Positions 35,612 to 44,769 are shown, numbered from the stretch's first letter. The stretch: DNA of 64,000 bases from Olsenella timonensis (GCF_900119915.1 NZ_LT635455.1:1674001-1738000); one strand, 5' to 3'. The notes: generated from the letters alone by a model not told the origin. A program made the numbers and translations.

Positions 35612-36790
35612 CTAGAGGCGGGCGACCCCGGACTTGCGGGCGGCGTCGGCCACGGCGGCGGCGACGGCGGGCGCCACGCGCTCGTCGAAGGCGCCGGGGA
35701 TGATGTAGTCGGCGGCGCGGTGCTCGTCGTCCACGAGACCGGCGATCGCGTAGGCAGCGGCCTCCATCATGTCGTCGTTGATGTCGGACGCGCGCACGTC
35801 AAGGGCACCGCGGAAGATGCCCGGGAACGCGAGCACGTTGTTGATCTGGTTGGGGAAGTCCGAGCGGCCCGTCGCGGCGACGGCGGCGCCGGCGGCAAGC
35901 GCCTCGTCCGGCATGATCTCGGGGACGGGGTTGGCGCAGGCGAAGATGATCGGGTCGGCGGCCATCGTGCGCACCATGTCGGCGGTGAGCACGCCCGGCG
36001 CGGAGACGCCCACGAAGACGTCGGCGCCGCGCACGGCGTCGGCGAGGCTGCCCTTCACGCCCTCGCGGTTGGTCCACGTGGCAATCTCGGCCTTCTCGGG
36101 GTTGAGGCCCTCGCGGCCCTCGTAGATGGCACCGGTGCGGTCGCAGATGATGACGTCCTTCACGCCCATGCGCTGCATGAGCTTGGCGATGGAGATGCCC
36201 GCCGCGCCGGCACCGGAGAAGACCACGCGCACGTCGGAGAGCTCGCGCCCGGTCAGGCGGCACGCGTTGATGAGCGCGGCGCAGGTCACGACGGCGGTGC
36301 CGTGCTGGTCGTCATGGAAGACGGGGATGTCGCAGACCTCCTTGAGGCGGCGCTCGATCTCAAAGCAGCGCGGCGCGGAGATGTCCTCGAGGTTGATGCC
36401 GCCGAAGCTGCCCGCGATGAGCTCGACGGTGCGCACGATCTCGTCCACGTCCTTGGAGCGCACGCAGAGGGGGAACGCGTCCACGTCGGCGAAGGTCTTG
36501 AACAGGGCGCACTTGCCCTCCATGACCGGCATGCCCGCCTCGGGTCCGATGTCGCCGAGGCCCAGCACCGCCGTGCCGTCCGTGACCACGGCAACCAGGT
36601 TGCCGCGACGGGTGTAGGTGTAGGAGTCCTCGACGTTCTCGGAGATCTTGAGGCACGGCTCGGCGACGCCCGGCGTGTAGGCCACGGCCAGCTCCTCCGG
36701 CGTGGTGATCGGCGCGCGGGTGATCACCTCGATCTTGCCCTGCCACTCGCGATGCTTGTCCAGCGCGTACTGCTTGGCGTCCTCGGCCAT
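35612..36790 (-). CDS. NAD(P)-dependent malic enzyme
   Basis: 392 aa, the short bacterial form. It oxidatively decarboxylates malate to pyruvate. Motifs: AYTPGVAEPCLKI near residue 40, the metal/malate site FHDDQHGTAVV, the nucleotide fold VVFSGAGAAGISIAKLM, and FACANPVPEIMP. No phosphotransacetylase domain is fused. The ATG at 36790 has GGGAG 5 nt upstream; an upstream in-frame ATG (36829) lacks a ribosome site. A motif shared with the tsaB-rimI-tsaD upstream region lies at 36841-36855. Confidence 0.93.
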   Translation of the reverse strand: MAEDAKQYALDKHREWQGKIEVITRAPITTPEELAVAYTPGVAEPCLKISENVEDSYTYTRRGNLVAVVTDGTAVLGLGDIGPEAGMPVMEGKCALFKTFADVDAFPLCVRSKDVDEIVRTVELIAGSFGGINLEDISAPRCFEIERRLKEVCDIPVFHDDQHGTAVVTCAALINACRLTGRELSDVRVVFSGAGAAGISIAKLMQRMGVKDVIICDRTGAIYEGREGLNPEKAEIATWTNREGVKGSLADAVRGADVFVGVSAPGVLTADMVRTMAADPIIFACANPVPEIMPDEALAAGAAVAATGRSDFPNQINNVLAFPGIFRGALDVRASDINDDMMEAAAYAIAGLVDDEHRAADYIIPGAFDERVAPAVAAAVADAARKSGVARL

Positions 36791-36840
36791 GTGTGCTCCC
36801 ATCTCACGGGGCCGACCGTCGCCGGCCATGATTCACACCA

Positions 36841-36855
36841 CGCTCCAGTTTAGTC
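36841..36855 (-). promoter_or_regulatory. Putative promoter core shared with the tsa gene
   Basis: The 15-mer CGCTCCAGTTTAGTC occurs here and, identical, at 63815-63829; both are just upstream of minus-strand start codons (51 and 29 bp away). On the minus strand it reads GACTAAACTGGAGCG, containing the -10-like TAAACT. It may be a promoter core or a factor-binding site. Confidence 0.4.
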
Positions 36856-36902
36856 TCGCGGAGGCCGCAGGGGGACGCGTTTCTCGACTTTTGCCCGCCG
36901 CC

Positions 36903-37433
36903 CTATCCCAGCGCGATCGCGCCGAGCCACCCCCAGCGCGGCTCGCACGCCACGCCGTAGGCGGAGAGCCACGGCGCCAGCGGCACCTCGCGCACCCGGC
37001 CGCCCGCGCAGTCCATCACGCGACCGTCCCCCGCATAGAGCCCCACGTGCCCGTGGTCCCACCCGCACGCGCCGTACGGGTCGCGCCCGACGGCGCAGAT
37101 CATGCCCACGAGGAGGTCGCCCGTGTCGGTGAGGTGGCAGTACCCCTCGTAGAGATCGCGCGCGCCGCCGCTCACGTAGCCGAGGCCGAGCCGAGAGAAC
37201 GCCCGCTCGACCCAGGCCGCGCAGAGGCCATCCCCCATCGGCGCCGTCCCATGGGCGCACTCCACCAGCCGCCGCTGCAGCGTCCCGGCGTCAAGGAGCG
37301 CCTGCGGCTCGTGCCCCGCCGGCACCGCGCGCCACGCGGGCTGCCCGAACCTCGTGGCCTGCCCGTCGGCGGCGAGAAGCCCGCGGGCGCCCAGCGCCGT
37401 GAGCAGGCGCGACCGCACGTCCCCCTCGTCCAT
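36903..37433 (-). CDS. NlpC/P60-like cysteine peptidase domain protein
   Basis: 176 aa. The central DGLCAAWVERAF supplies the candidate catalytic cysteine and WDHGHVGLYAGDGRVMD the histidine, the order and spacing of NlpC/P60-type amidases that cut cell-wall peptides. The N-terminal 55 residues look like a small wHTH or binding module. There is no signal peptide or membrane helix, which is odd for a wall hydrolase. It may be released by lysis, act on cytoplasmic peptides or have a misjudged start. The ATG at 37433 has only a weak GGCGGG ribosome site; upstream in-frame sequence overlaps the galE promoter. Confidence 0.7.
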   Translation of the reverse strand: MDEGDVRSRLLTALGARGLLAADGQATRFGQPAWRAVPAGHEPQALLDAGTLQRRLVECAHGTAPMGDGLCAAWVERAFSRLGLGYVSGGARDLYEGYCHLTDTGDLLVGMICAVGRDPYGACGWDHGHVGLYAGDGRVMDCAGGRVREVPLAPWLSAYGVACEPRWGWLGAIALG

Positions 37434-37488
37434 CGCACCCGCCTCTCGCCGATTGCCGGGACCCGAGGCATCGAGCCCTCCTCCGACG

Positions 37489-37494
37489 TATACT
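37489..37494 (+). promoter_or_regulatory. -10 box upstream of galE
   Basis: TATACT at 37489-37494 lies 52 bp before the galE ATG. No good -35 at 16-18 bp is seen. It is the only strong -10-like sequence in this divergent gap. Confidence 0.4.
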
Positions 37495-37545
37495 AAAAGA
37501 TGGCGGATACCGAGCAAAGCGCTCGCCACGGGGAAAGGACCCACC

Positions 37546-38601
37546 ATGAGTGAGAAGATCGCGCCTCAGGATACCTGCGTGCTCGTGACCGGAGGCGCCG
37601 GGTTCATCGGCAGCCACACCGTCGTGGAGCTGCTCCAGGCCGACTACCAGGTCGTCATTGTGGATGACCTGTCCAACGCCTCGGCCAAGGTGCTCGACCG
37701 CATCCGCACCATCGTGGGCGACGACGCCGCCGCGCGCATGACCTTCTACGAGGCGGACGTCAACGACCGCGCCGCGCTCGCCAGAATCTTCGACGCCCAC
37801 CACCCCAGCCGCGTGATTCACTTCGCCGGCTACAAGGCCGTGGGCGAGTCCGTCACCAAGCCCGTCGAGTACTACGCCAACAACATCGGCAACACCCTCA
37901 CGCTGGTGGACGTCATGCGCGAGCACGGCTGCAAGGACATCATCTTCTCCAGCTCGGCCACCGTCTACGGAGACCCGGACTCGCTGCCGCTCACCGAGGA
38001 GAGCCCCAAGAAGCCGGCGACCAACCCCTACGGCTGGACCAAGTGGATGATCGAGCAGATCCTCACCGACCTCCACACGGCGGACCCGGAATGGAACGTC
38101 GTGCTCCTGCGCTACTTCAACCCCATCGGCGCGCACCCCTCGGGCCTCATGGGCGAGGACCCCAAGGGCATCCCCAACAACCTCGTGCCCTACGTCGCGC
38201 AGACCGCCATCGGCAAGCGCGACGCCGTGCACATCTTTGGCAACGACTACGACACCCCCGACGGCACGGGCGTGCGCGACTACATTCACGTCGTTGACCT
38301 GGCGCGCGGCCACGTGGCGGCGCTCGCCTGGATGGACGGCCGCACCGGCGTGGAGGTCTTCAACCTCGGCACGGGCACGGGCACCTCGGTGCTGCAGATC
38401 GTCGAGGCGTTCTCCAAGGCCTGCGGACACCAGATCCCCTACGTCATCGAGCCGCGCCGCGCCGGTGACGTCACGGCCAACTACGCCGACTGCACCAAGG
38501 CCCGCGAGCAGATGGGCTGGGTCGCGCAGCTCGACATCGAGGACATGTGCCGCGACTCCTGGAACTGGCAGTCCAAGAACCCCAACGGCTACGAGGGATA
38601 G
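37546..38601 (+). CDS. galE: UDP-glucose 4-epimerase
   Basis: 351 aa, extended short-chain dehydrogenase fold. It interconverts UDP-glucose and UDP-galactose. NAD-binding TGGAGFIGSHTVVELL near residue 14, the catalytic SSSATVYGD and YGWTKWMIE (Tyr-x3-Lys), and RYFNPIGAHPSG are all present, as is the GTGVRDYIHVVDLA typical of true GalE. ATG 37546 follows GGGGAAAGGA. It is followed 15 bp later by a prenyl synthase gene. Confidence 0.95.
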   Translation: MSEKIAPQDTCVLVTGGAGFIGSHTVVELLQADYQVVIVDDLSNASAKVLDRIRTIVGDDAAARMTFYEADVNDRAALARIFDAHHPSRVIHFAGYKAVGESVTKPVEYYANNIGNTLTLVDVMREHGCKDIIFSSSATVYGDPDSLPLTEESPKKPATNPYGWTKWMIEQILTDLHTADPEWNVVLLRYFNPIGAHPSGLMGEDPKGIPNNLVPYVAQTAIGKRDAVHIFGNDYDTPDGTGVRDYIHVVDLARGHVAALAWMDGRTGVEVFNLGTGTGTSVLQIVEAFSKACGHQIPYVIEPRRAGDVTANYADCTKAREQMGWVAQLDIEDMCRDSWNWQSKNPNGYEG

Positions 38602-38616
38602 GCAGACGAGAAGAAC

Positions 38617-39660
38617 ATGGCATCTCCCTTCGTTGACTACCTCGCGCGCCGCCTGCCCCTCGTCGAGCGGGCGCTCGCGGGCTCCTCGGGCGCGCCGCTC
38701 ACCGACGGCGCGGCCGCGGGCGACCTCGACCGATATCTCTACCGGCCGCTGACGCGCTTCACCGCGAGCGGCGGCAAGCGGGTGCGCCCGGTGCTGTGCC
38801 TGCTCGGCGCCGAGGCCGTCGGCGGGAGCGCGGAAGACGCCCTGTCGTGCGCGGTCGCCGTCGAGCTCTTCCAGAGCGCAGCCCTCATCCACGACGACAT
38901 CGCCGACGAGGGAGAGCTGCGCCGCGGTGAGCCGTGCCTGCACCGCACGGAGGGTACCGGCCTGGCGATAAACGCCGGCGACCTCGCGCTCACGCGCGTC
39001 TTCGAGACCGTGCTCTCCGACGGGCGCCTGGGCGCCGACCGCGCGGTCGCCGTCCTCGCCGAGCTCGCCCGCATGGAGCGCCACACCCTCGAGGGCCAGG
39101 CCCTCGACCTCGGCTGGGTCCGCGACGATCGCTGGGACGTCACCCCCGACGACTATCTCTACATGGTGCGCAGCAAGACCGCGTGGTACACCGTCGCGAG
39201 CCCGCTCGTCCTGGGCGCGCTCGCCGCAGGGCTTCCGCGGGAGGCGGCGCGCGAGCTCGAGCGGGTGGGCCTGCCGGCGGGGCTCGCCTTCCAGCTGCAG
39301 GACGACCTGCTCAACCTCGTGGGCGACGCCGACGCCCAGGGCAAGGACTTCCGCTCCGACATCACCGAGGGGAAGCGCACGCTCGCGGTGGTCTGGGCGC
39401 TCGCCCACCTCGGGCGGTCGGAGCACGACGAGCTCGTCGCCCTTCTCGGCGCCCACGTCACGGGTGCCGCCGAGAAGGACCGCGCGGTGGAGCTCATCTC
39501 GCGGGGCGGGGGCATCGAGCGGTGCCGCGAGCTCGCGCGGGAGCGCACGGACGAGGCCAGGCGGGCGGCCCACGAGCTCGCGCAGGGAGGCCGCGTCTCG
39601 GTTGAGGCTCGCGACCTGCTCTGCTCTATGGCAGACTTCTTCGTGGAGCGCGCAAGCTAG
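38617..39660 (+). CDS. Polyprenyl (geranylgeranyl/octaprenyl-type) diphosphate synthase
   Basis: 347 aa, all-helical isoprenyl synthase. The first aspartate motif is IHDDIADEG near residue 91 (DDxxD), with GGKRVRPVLCLLG before it. The second is QLQDDLLNLVGD, where the last residue of the motif is Asn instead of Asp. It elongates isoprenoid diphosphates with IPP, for quinone, carotenoid or carrier-lipid synthesis; chain length cannot be judged. Start ATG 38617 has only a weak GAGAAG ribosome site. It probably forms an operon with galE. Confidence 0.9.
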   Translation: MASPFVDYLARRLPLVERALAGSSGAPLTDGAAAGDLDRYLYRPLTRFTASGGKRVRPVLCLLGAEAVGGSAEDALSCAVAVELFQSAALIHDDIADEGELRRGEPCLHRTEGTGLAINAGDLALTRVFETVLSDGRLGADRAVAVLAELARMERHTLEGQALDLGWVRDDRWDVTPDDYLYMVRSKTAWYTVASPLVLGALAAGLPREAARELERVGLPAGLAFQLQDDLLNLVGDADAQGKDFRSDITEGKRTLAVVWALAHLGRSEHDELVALLGAHVTGAAEKDRAVELISRGGGIERCRELARERTDEARRAAHELAQGGRVSVEARDLLCSMADFFVERAS

Positions 39661-39687
39661 GGCGCGCCCACGGATACGGGAGAGACG

Positions 39688-40605
39688 ATGGAGACGATTC
39701 ACGAGGGAGCGACGGGGGCCGCCGTCGAGGACATCCAGGAGCGGCTGACGTCGCTCGGCTACGCGATCGAGGACGCCGAGCGGGAGGGCTGCGCCTACGG
39801 GCGGTCCACGGCCACGGCGGTCGCGCGCTTCCGGCTCGACCACGGCCTCTCGCTCGGCGACGTCATCGACGCCCCCACATGGGCGGCACTCGTCGACGAG
39901 GGCTACCAGCTCGGCGACCGCACGCTCTACCTGCGTCTCCCCAACTTCCACGGCAACGACGTCCATCAGCTCCAGGAGCGCCTCAACGTGCTGGGCTTCT
40001 CGTGCGGCGTCCCCGACGGCGTCTACGGCGTCCACACCGAGGCGGCGGTGAAGCTCTTCCAGGAAAGCATCGGCGCGCTGGCCGACGGCATGGCGTTCCA
40101 GGACACCTTCGACGCGATCGAGCGCCTGCGCCACGTCTGGGCCGGCAAGCCCGCCGACGGGCCGCACCCGCAGGGGTCGATGGGGTTCGCGCGCGCCGCG
40201 AGCGTGCTCGAGAGCGCCGGCATCGCGATCACCGCCGACGACCCGATCTCTCGCAACGTCGCCGGACGCATCTGGAACCTCGCCCACGCGACCGTGGACG
40301 ACTGCGCGCTCGAGCTCGTCGACGGGCCGGGGAGCGTCGACGGGGACGTGCGCGTCCTCATCGTCCTGTCCACCGAGTCGCTGCCCGACAACGTCGCGAC
40401 CGGCGTGGGCAACCTCGTCCTCGACGACGTCGACACGCTGCCGCTGCGCCTGCGCTCGGCGATCCAGAGCTCTCACACCACGCCGCGCACCATACGCATC
40501 GAGCTGCCCGTCGGCGAGGGGGCGTTCACGATAAGCGACGCGCAGACCTTTGCCGTGCTGCTGCTCGACGCCATCTGCGCCGCCTTCGACCATCTCGAGC
40601 TGTAG
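39688..40605 (+). CDS. Peptidoglycan-binding domain protein
   Basis: 305 aa. Two PG_binding_1 repeats: about residues 4-72 (GATGAAVEDIQERLTSLGYA) and 80-150 (GNDVHQLQERLNVLGFSCGV). The C-terminal half is an uncharacterised alpha/beta domain resembling the N-acetylmuramoyl-L-alanine amidase fold region of spore-type proteins, but I see no conserved metal ligands, so I do not call it an amidase. No signal peptide is visible. ATG 39688 follows GGGAGAG. It is cotranscribed with the prenyl synthase gene upstream (27 bp) and the AlbA_2-like gene downstream. Confidence 0.8.
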   Translation: METIHEGATGAAVEDIQERLTSLGYAIEDAEREGCAYGRSTATAVARFRLDHGLSLGDVIDAPTWAALVDEGYQLGDRTLYLRLPNFHGNDVHQLQERLNVLGFSCGVPDGVYGVHTEAAVKLFQESIGALADGMAFQDTFDAIERLRHVWAGKPADGPHPQGSMGFARAASVLESAGIAITADDPISRNVAGRIWNLAHATVDDCALELVDGPGSVDGDVRVLIVLSTESLPDNVATGVGNLVLDDVDTLPLRLRSAIQSSHTTPRTIRIELPVGEGAFTISDAQTFAVLLLDAICAAFDHLEL

Positions 40606-40649
40606 GGGGCACGAGAGGCGCGGGAGCGCCGGACGCGGGAGGAGGGTCC

Positions 40650-41909
40650 ATGTTCAGCCCGTTTCGTGACGCCGGCGGCGCGCCCAAGGGCCTCGCGGAG
40701 GTGACCTGGGACGACCTCTCCCAGCTCGCCGACCTCGACGAGGGGTTCGTCCTCGAGTTCAAGCGCGAGTACGGCCCCTCCGTCCAGCGCAAGGTCCCCA
40801 AGATCATCGCCTCGTTCGCAAACTCGCGCGGCGGGTGGCTCGTGATCGGCGTGGACGACGACACCCACGCGGTCCGGCCGATCGAGCGTCGCGAGGCAGA
40901 CTTCAGCCAGATCTTCGGCGAGCTCTGCCGTCGGCACGTCTCGCCCGCCCCGCCCTTTGACGTGCGGTTCCTCCCCGACCCGGCTGACGACGCGCGCGGC
41001 GTTGTCCTCGTGCGCGTCGACGAGGGCGACTTCCCGCCCTACATCGCTGACGGCGTGGTAGAGATCCGCGAGGGCTCGACGTCGGGCCCGGCCACGGGCG
41101 CCTCCCTCGTCGAGCTCTACGGCAAGGCCACCGGGCGGCGGCGCGAGATCGCCGAGTTCTGCAACAGGACCGTGTTCTACCCCGACGAGGGCCCGGACGG
41201 CAGGCCGCTGCCGCTGTTCGACCTCTATCTCTATCGCATGGGCCGCCCCGAGGGAGCGCCGTCGCGGGCGGAGGTGGCCGAGCACGTGGCCGCCATGCGC
41301 GCCGCCTTTGCCGACCAGCGCCTCAGCTGCCACGTGAGCCACGCCCACGACTCCCGCATCGTCCGCAACTCGCTGCCGGCGGGTCCCTCCGACGTCCACT
41401 CCGCGATAGAGCTCTTCGGCGGCGAGTCGATGAAGCTCACGGTCCCCGCCGTGCTTCTCGACAGGGAGGAGCGAGCAGGCGCCCTGGCGCGGATGCGCGA
41501 GCTCGGGCTCTTCTCGGCCGACGAGGGGCGCCTCATTGACGCGCGCGCCACGCTCCGCCGCGTCTCGCGCATGGCGTCGCTGCTCGACCGCTACGTCCGT
41601 AGGCGCGGCATCTCATGGCGGGAGTACGCCGTCGCCTACGAGCTGGAGAGCATGGCCGGCATCATCCTGTGGAGCGACAGCCCCGTCTACCAGCGCTACA
41701 TTGCCGAGAGGGGCGTGCTCTCGTGCGGGACCACGGACTGCCGCAGCCGCGTGCGCTACCTCGACGACGGCGAGCACGACTCGTTCCGCGCCCGTCAGTT
41801 TGCCGGGAGCCACTTCTTCGAGGCGTGCGGCCTGCCGCTCGGCTCGCCCGACCCACAGGACAGCGCACTCGTAGACGCCCTCCTCAGCACCTCCGACCAG
41901 CCTCGCTGA
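40650..41909 (+). CDS. AlbA_2 (Schlafen-like) domain protein
   Basis: 419 aa, cytoplasmic. Residues about 28-150 show the AlbA_2 pattern: EGFVLEFKREYGPS (the E-x-K core), KIIASFANSRGGWLVIGVDDD, and YIADGVVEIREGSTS. This domain is found in putative DNA-binding regulators and Schlafen-like nucleases. The C-terminal 250 residues carry no motif I recognise; they may be a sensor or effector module. GGGAGGAGG lies 4 nt before ATG 40650. It follows a peptidoglycan-binding protein by 44 bp, an unexplained pairing. Confidence 0.75.
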   Translation: MFSPFRDAGGAPKGLAEVTWDDLSQLADLDEGFVLEFKREYGPSVQRKVPKIIASFANSRGGWLVIGVDDDTHAVRPIERREADFSQIFGELCRRHVSPAPPFDVRFLPDPADDARGVVLVRVDEGDFPPYIADGVVEIREGSTSGPATGASLVELYGKATGRRREIAEFCNRTVFYPDEGPDGRPLPLFDLYLYRMGRPEGAPSRAEVAEHVAAMRAAFADQRLSCHVSHAHDSRIVRNSLPAGPSDVHSAIELFGGESMKLTVPAVLLDREERAGALARMRELGLFSADEGRLIDARATLRRVSRMASLLDRYVRRRGISWREYAVAYELESMAGIILWSDSPVYQRYIAERGVLSCGTTDCRSRVRYLDDGEHDSFRARQFAGSHFFEACGLPLGSPDPQDSALVDALLSTSDQPR

Positions 41910-41981
41910 CGACGCGCGGGGGTCGGACGACGGGCATCCGCCCGACCGCCGTCTCCGGGGCCGCTGTCGGACCCTGCTTCC

Positions 41982-41990
41982 TGCTACAAT
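41982..41990 (+). promoter_or_regulatory. Extended -10 promoter of tRNA-Gln
   Basis: TGCTACAAT combines an extended TG with TACAAT and ends 14 bp before the mature tRNA 5' end, the right distance for a short tRNA leader. A matching -35 is not evident. Confidence 0.55.
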
Positions 41991-42004
41991 GGCCCCGGCG
42001 GCAC

Positions 42005-42079
42005 AGGGGTATCGTCCAATGGTTAGGACAGTGGTTTTTGGTGCCATCAATGTGGGTTCGAATCCTACTACCCCTGCCA
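42005..42079 (+). tRNA. tRNA-Gln (TTG anticodon)
   Basis: 75 nt including an encoded CCA. The acceptor stem AGGGGTA pairs with TACCCCT, the D stem GTCC with GGAC, and the T arm carries GTTCGAATC. The anticodon loop is TTTTGGT, giving anticodon TTG, which reads glutamine CAA/CAG codons. A single G discriminator precedes CCA. It lies just upstream of glmU. Confidence 0.95.
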
Positions 42080-42138
42080 CCGCCACCTCGCGCTATCATG
42101 ATTGTGTAAGGGACTTACGCGTCGCTTGGAGGCAACAC

Positions 42139-43533
42139 ATGCCCATGACCGCGATCGTCCTCGCCGCCGGCGAGGGAACGCGCATGAAGTCCCGTCACCC
42201 CAAGGTCATGCACAAGCTCCTCGACCGCCCGCTCGTCTCCTGGGTCACGCGCGCCGCGCGCGAGGCCGGGGCCGGGCGCATCGTCGTGGTCGTGGGGCAT
42301 GGCGCCGACGAGGTGCGGGCACATCTTGCTGACGAGGGGGACGTCGAGTGCGTCGAGCAGGCCGAGCGCCTGGGCACCGGCCACGCCGTGCGCGTGGCGC
42401 TCGAGGCCACGGGCGTCAGCTCCGGACCCGTCGTCGTCCTGAACGGCGACCTGCCGCTCGTCGAGCCCGCCACCGTGCGCGCCTTCGCCGACGCCGTGGC
42501 CGACGGCACCCACGCCGCCGCCATCCTCACGATGACGCCGCCCGACCCGTTTGGCTACGGGCGCGTCGAGCTCGCCGCCGACGGCTCCGTGACGCGCGTC
42601 ATCGAGCAGCGGGACTGCACGCCCGAGCAGGCCGAGGCGCTCACCGAGTGCAACGCCGGCTGCTACGCCTTCGACGGGGCCCTTCTCGCCGCGCACATCG
42701 GGGAGGTGGGGAACAGCAACGCCCAGCACGAGTACTACCTCCCCGACATGGTCGAAATCCTGCGCGGGCACGGGCACGCCACCACCATCGTCCACTGCGA
42801 GGACTACCGCGAGGGTCTTGGCGCCAACAACCGCACGCAGCTCGCCGAGCTCACGCGCCTCGCGCAGGAGCGCATCAACGAGCGCCTGATGGACGAGGGC
42901 GTCTCCATGCTCGACCCGCGCACGGTCTGGGTGGGCCCCGACGTGACCGTCGGCCGCGACACGGTCCTTCTCCCCATGACCATGCTCTGGGGCTCGACGA
43001 CCGTGGGCGAGGAGTGCACGATCGGCCCCAACACGAGGCTCACCAACTGCACCGTCGCCGACCACGTGTCCCTGGAGGAGACCGTGGGCGTCGACGTCAC
43101 CGTCGAGCGCGACGTCACCTGCGGCCCGCGCGCCTACCTGCGCGGCGGGGCGCACGTCCTCGAGGGCGCCCACGTGGGGACGCACGTGGAGATCAAGAAC
43201 TCCACGATCGGGCGCGGCTCCAAGGTCCCGCACCTCTCCTACATCGGCGACTGCACGATGGGGGCGGGCGTCAACATCGGGGGCGGCTCCATCACCTGCA
43301 ACTACGACGGCGTGCACAAGAACCGCACCACGATCGGCGACAACGTCTTCGTCGGGTCCGACACCATGATGGTCGCGCCCGTCACGATCGGCGACGGCGC
43401 GCTCGTGGGCGCCAGCTCCTGCGTCACCAGGGACGTCCCTGCCGACGCGCTCTACCTCGAGCGCGCCGAGCAGCGCATTGTTGAGGGGTACGCCTCGCGG
43501 CGGCTCGAGCGACTCAAGAGAGATGAGGCCTAG
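42139..43533 (+). CDS. glmU: Bifunctional UDP-GlcNAc pyrophosphorylase / GlcN-1-P acetyltransferase
   Basis: 464 aa, cytoplasmic. The N-terminal half is the uridyltransferase (LAAGEGTRMKSRHPKVMHKL, then GTGHAV and NGDLPLV). The C-terminal half is a left-handed beta helix made of hexapeptide repeats, with the acetyltransferase residues in NIGGGSITCNYDG and KNRTTIGDNVFVGSDT. It makes UDP-GlcNAc for the cell wall. ATG 42139 follows TTGGAGG. Its stop directly abuts the prs ATG, so glmU-prs is one operon, a pairing common in Gram-positives. Confidence 0.96.
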   Translation: MPMTAIVLAAGEGTRMKSRHPKVMHKLLDRPLVSWVTRAAREAGAGRIVVVVGHGADEVRAHLADEGDVECVEQAERLGTGHAVRVALEATGVSSGPVVVLNGDLPLVEPATVRAFADAVADGTHAAAILTMTPPDPFGYGRVELAADGSVTRVIEQRDCTPEQAEALTECNAGCYAFDGALLAAHIGEVGNSNAQHEYYLPDMVEILRGHGHATTIVHCEDYREGLGANNRTQLAELTRLAQERINERLMDEGVSMLDPRTVWVGPDVTVGRDTVLLPMTMLWGSTTVGEECTIGPNTRLTNCTVADHVSLEETVGVDVTVERDVTCGPRAYLRGGAHVLEGAHVGTHVEIKNSTIGRGSKVPHLSYIGDCTMGAGVNIGGGSITCNYDGVHKNRTTIGDNVFVGSDTMMVAPVTIGDGALVGASSCVTRDVPADALYLERAEQRIVEGYASRRLERLKRDEA

Positions 43534-44532
43534 ATGTACGAGAACCTGAGCGATCCGATGCCCCTGAAGAAGGAGATCAAGCTCTACACCGGCACCGGCA
43601 ACCCGGAGCTTGCCGAGAAGATCGCCGACATCCTGCACCTCGAGCTGCAGGGCCTCAAGATCGAGAAGTTCGCCAACGGCGAGATCTACGCCCGCTTCGA
43701 CGAGTCCGTCCGCGGCGACGACGTCTTCTTCATCCAGTCGCTCTCCGGCGTCAACGTGAACGACCTGCTCATGGAGACGCTCGTCGTGGCCGACGCCGCC
43801 AAGCGCGCCTCTGCCTCCAAGTTCACCGCCGTGCTCCCCCACTACTGCTACGCGCGCCAGGACCGCAAGGCCTCGCCGCGCGAGCCGATCACCGCGCGCC
43901 TCGTCGCCAACCTCCTCGAGGCCGCCGGCGTGGACCAGGTCATCACGATCGACCTGCATCAGGGTCAGATCCAGGGCTTCTTCGACATCCCGGTGACCCA
44001 CCTCACGGCGCTCTACCTCATCGGCGACTACTTCCGCAACAAGGACTTTGACTGGGACAACACCGTCGTCGTCTCCCCCGACATGGGTCGCGCCAAGGTG
44101 GCCAAGCGCCTCGCCGACTACCTCGGCTGCGAGTTCGCCATCGCCCACAAGAGCCGCCCCAAGCACAACGCGTCCGAGGTCATGGGCATCATCGGAAACA
44201 TCGAGGGCAAGACCTGCATCGTCAACGACGACATGATCGACACGGCGGGGACGCTCTGCGGGTCGGTCCGCAAGCTCAAGGAGATGGGCGCCGGGGACAT
44301 CTACGTCTCCGCCACCCATGGCATCTTCTCGGGCCCGGCGATCGAGCGCCTCGAGGACGCCCCCCTCGAGGAGTGCGTGGTCACCGACATCATCCCGTGC
44401 GAGGTCGCCAACAAGCCGGGGTCCAAGATCCGCGCCATCTCCGTGGCAAACGAGCTCGCCGAGGCCATCAACAGCGTCTACATGCGCCAGTCCGTCTCCG
44501 AGATTTTCGGCGGCCGCGGCGCCGAGATCTGA
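43534..44532 (+). CDS. prs: Ribose-phosphate pyrophosphokinase (PRPP synthetase)
   Basis: 332 aa. It makes PRPP from ribose-5-phosphate and ATP for purine (purL), pyrimidine (pyrE), NAD and histidine synthesis. Motifs: YCYARQDRKASPREPITA (catalytic flap), DLHQGQIQGFFDIPVTH, and the PRPP loop VNDDMIDTAGT. The ATG follows the glmU stop with no gap; the GAGAGATGAGG ribosome site is inside glmU. A short hairpin follows the stop directly. Confidence 0.95.
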   Translation: MYENLSDPMPLKKEIKLYTGTGNPELAEKIADILHLELQGLKIEKFANGEIYARFDESVRGDDVFFIQSLSGVNVNDLLMETLVVADAAKRASASKFTAVLPHYCYARQDRKASPREPITARLVANLLEAAGVDQVITIDLHQGQIQGFFDIPVTHLTALYLIGDYFRNKDFDWDNTVVVSPDMGRAKVAKRLADYLGCEFAIAHKSRPKHNASEVMGIIGNIEGKTCIVNDDMIDTAGTLCGSVRKLKEMGAGDIYVSATHGIFSGPAIERLEDAPLEECVVTDIIPCEVANKPGSKIRAISVANELAEAINSVYMRQSVSEIFGGRGAEI

Positions 44533-44555
44533 CGAAGAGGGGTCGTCCCCTTTCG
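44533..44555 (+). terminator. Hairpin directly after prs, REP-like
   Basis: CGAAGAGGGG and CCCCTTTCG pair with one bulged base around TCGT, starting right after the TGA of prs. The AGGGG/CCCCTTT core resembles the REP palindromes in the window, so it may be a degenerate REP serving as a terminator. No T-run beyond TTT. Confidence 0.5.
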
Positions 44556-44608
44556 CTACTTCTCGTCATTTACGGGGCCACCTCCGGGTGGTCCCGTCGT
44601 CGTATTAT

Positions 44609-44731
44609 CAGTTTTAGGCAGTTTGATGGCGACCGGCAAAGTAGCGAAGGTTTTTTCGTCACGCAGCCGCAGGTAGAAGCGTTGCGATTGTATGGCTACT
44701 CGGCCCGACCCTTCAAAACTGCCTAAAACTG
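44609..44731. repeat. 123-bp inverted repeat element E3 (TAGGCAGTTT family)
   Basis: CAGTTTTAGGCAGTTT (44609-44624) and its exact complement (44716-44731) form the ends. AAGTA begins 30 nt in from the left (44639), TACT lies 31 nt from the right end (44697-44700), and the core GCAGGTAGA (44669-44677) ends 54 nt from the right end. The inner AGTAGC/GCTACT can also pair. It lies between the co-oriented prs and pth genes, 38 bp before the pth start, so it would be transcribed if the genes are cotranscribed. Orientation is opposite to E1 and E2. Confidence 0.9.
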
Positions 44732-44769
44732 CAAAACGCTCTCACTGCAAGCTCTTCCGAGGAGGCATC

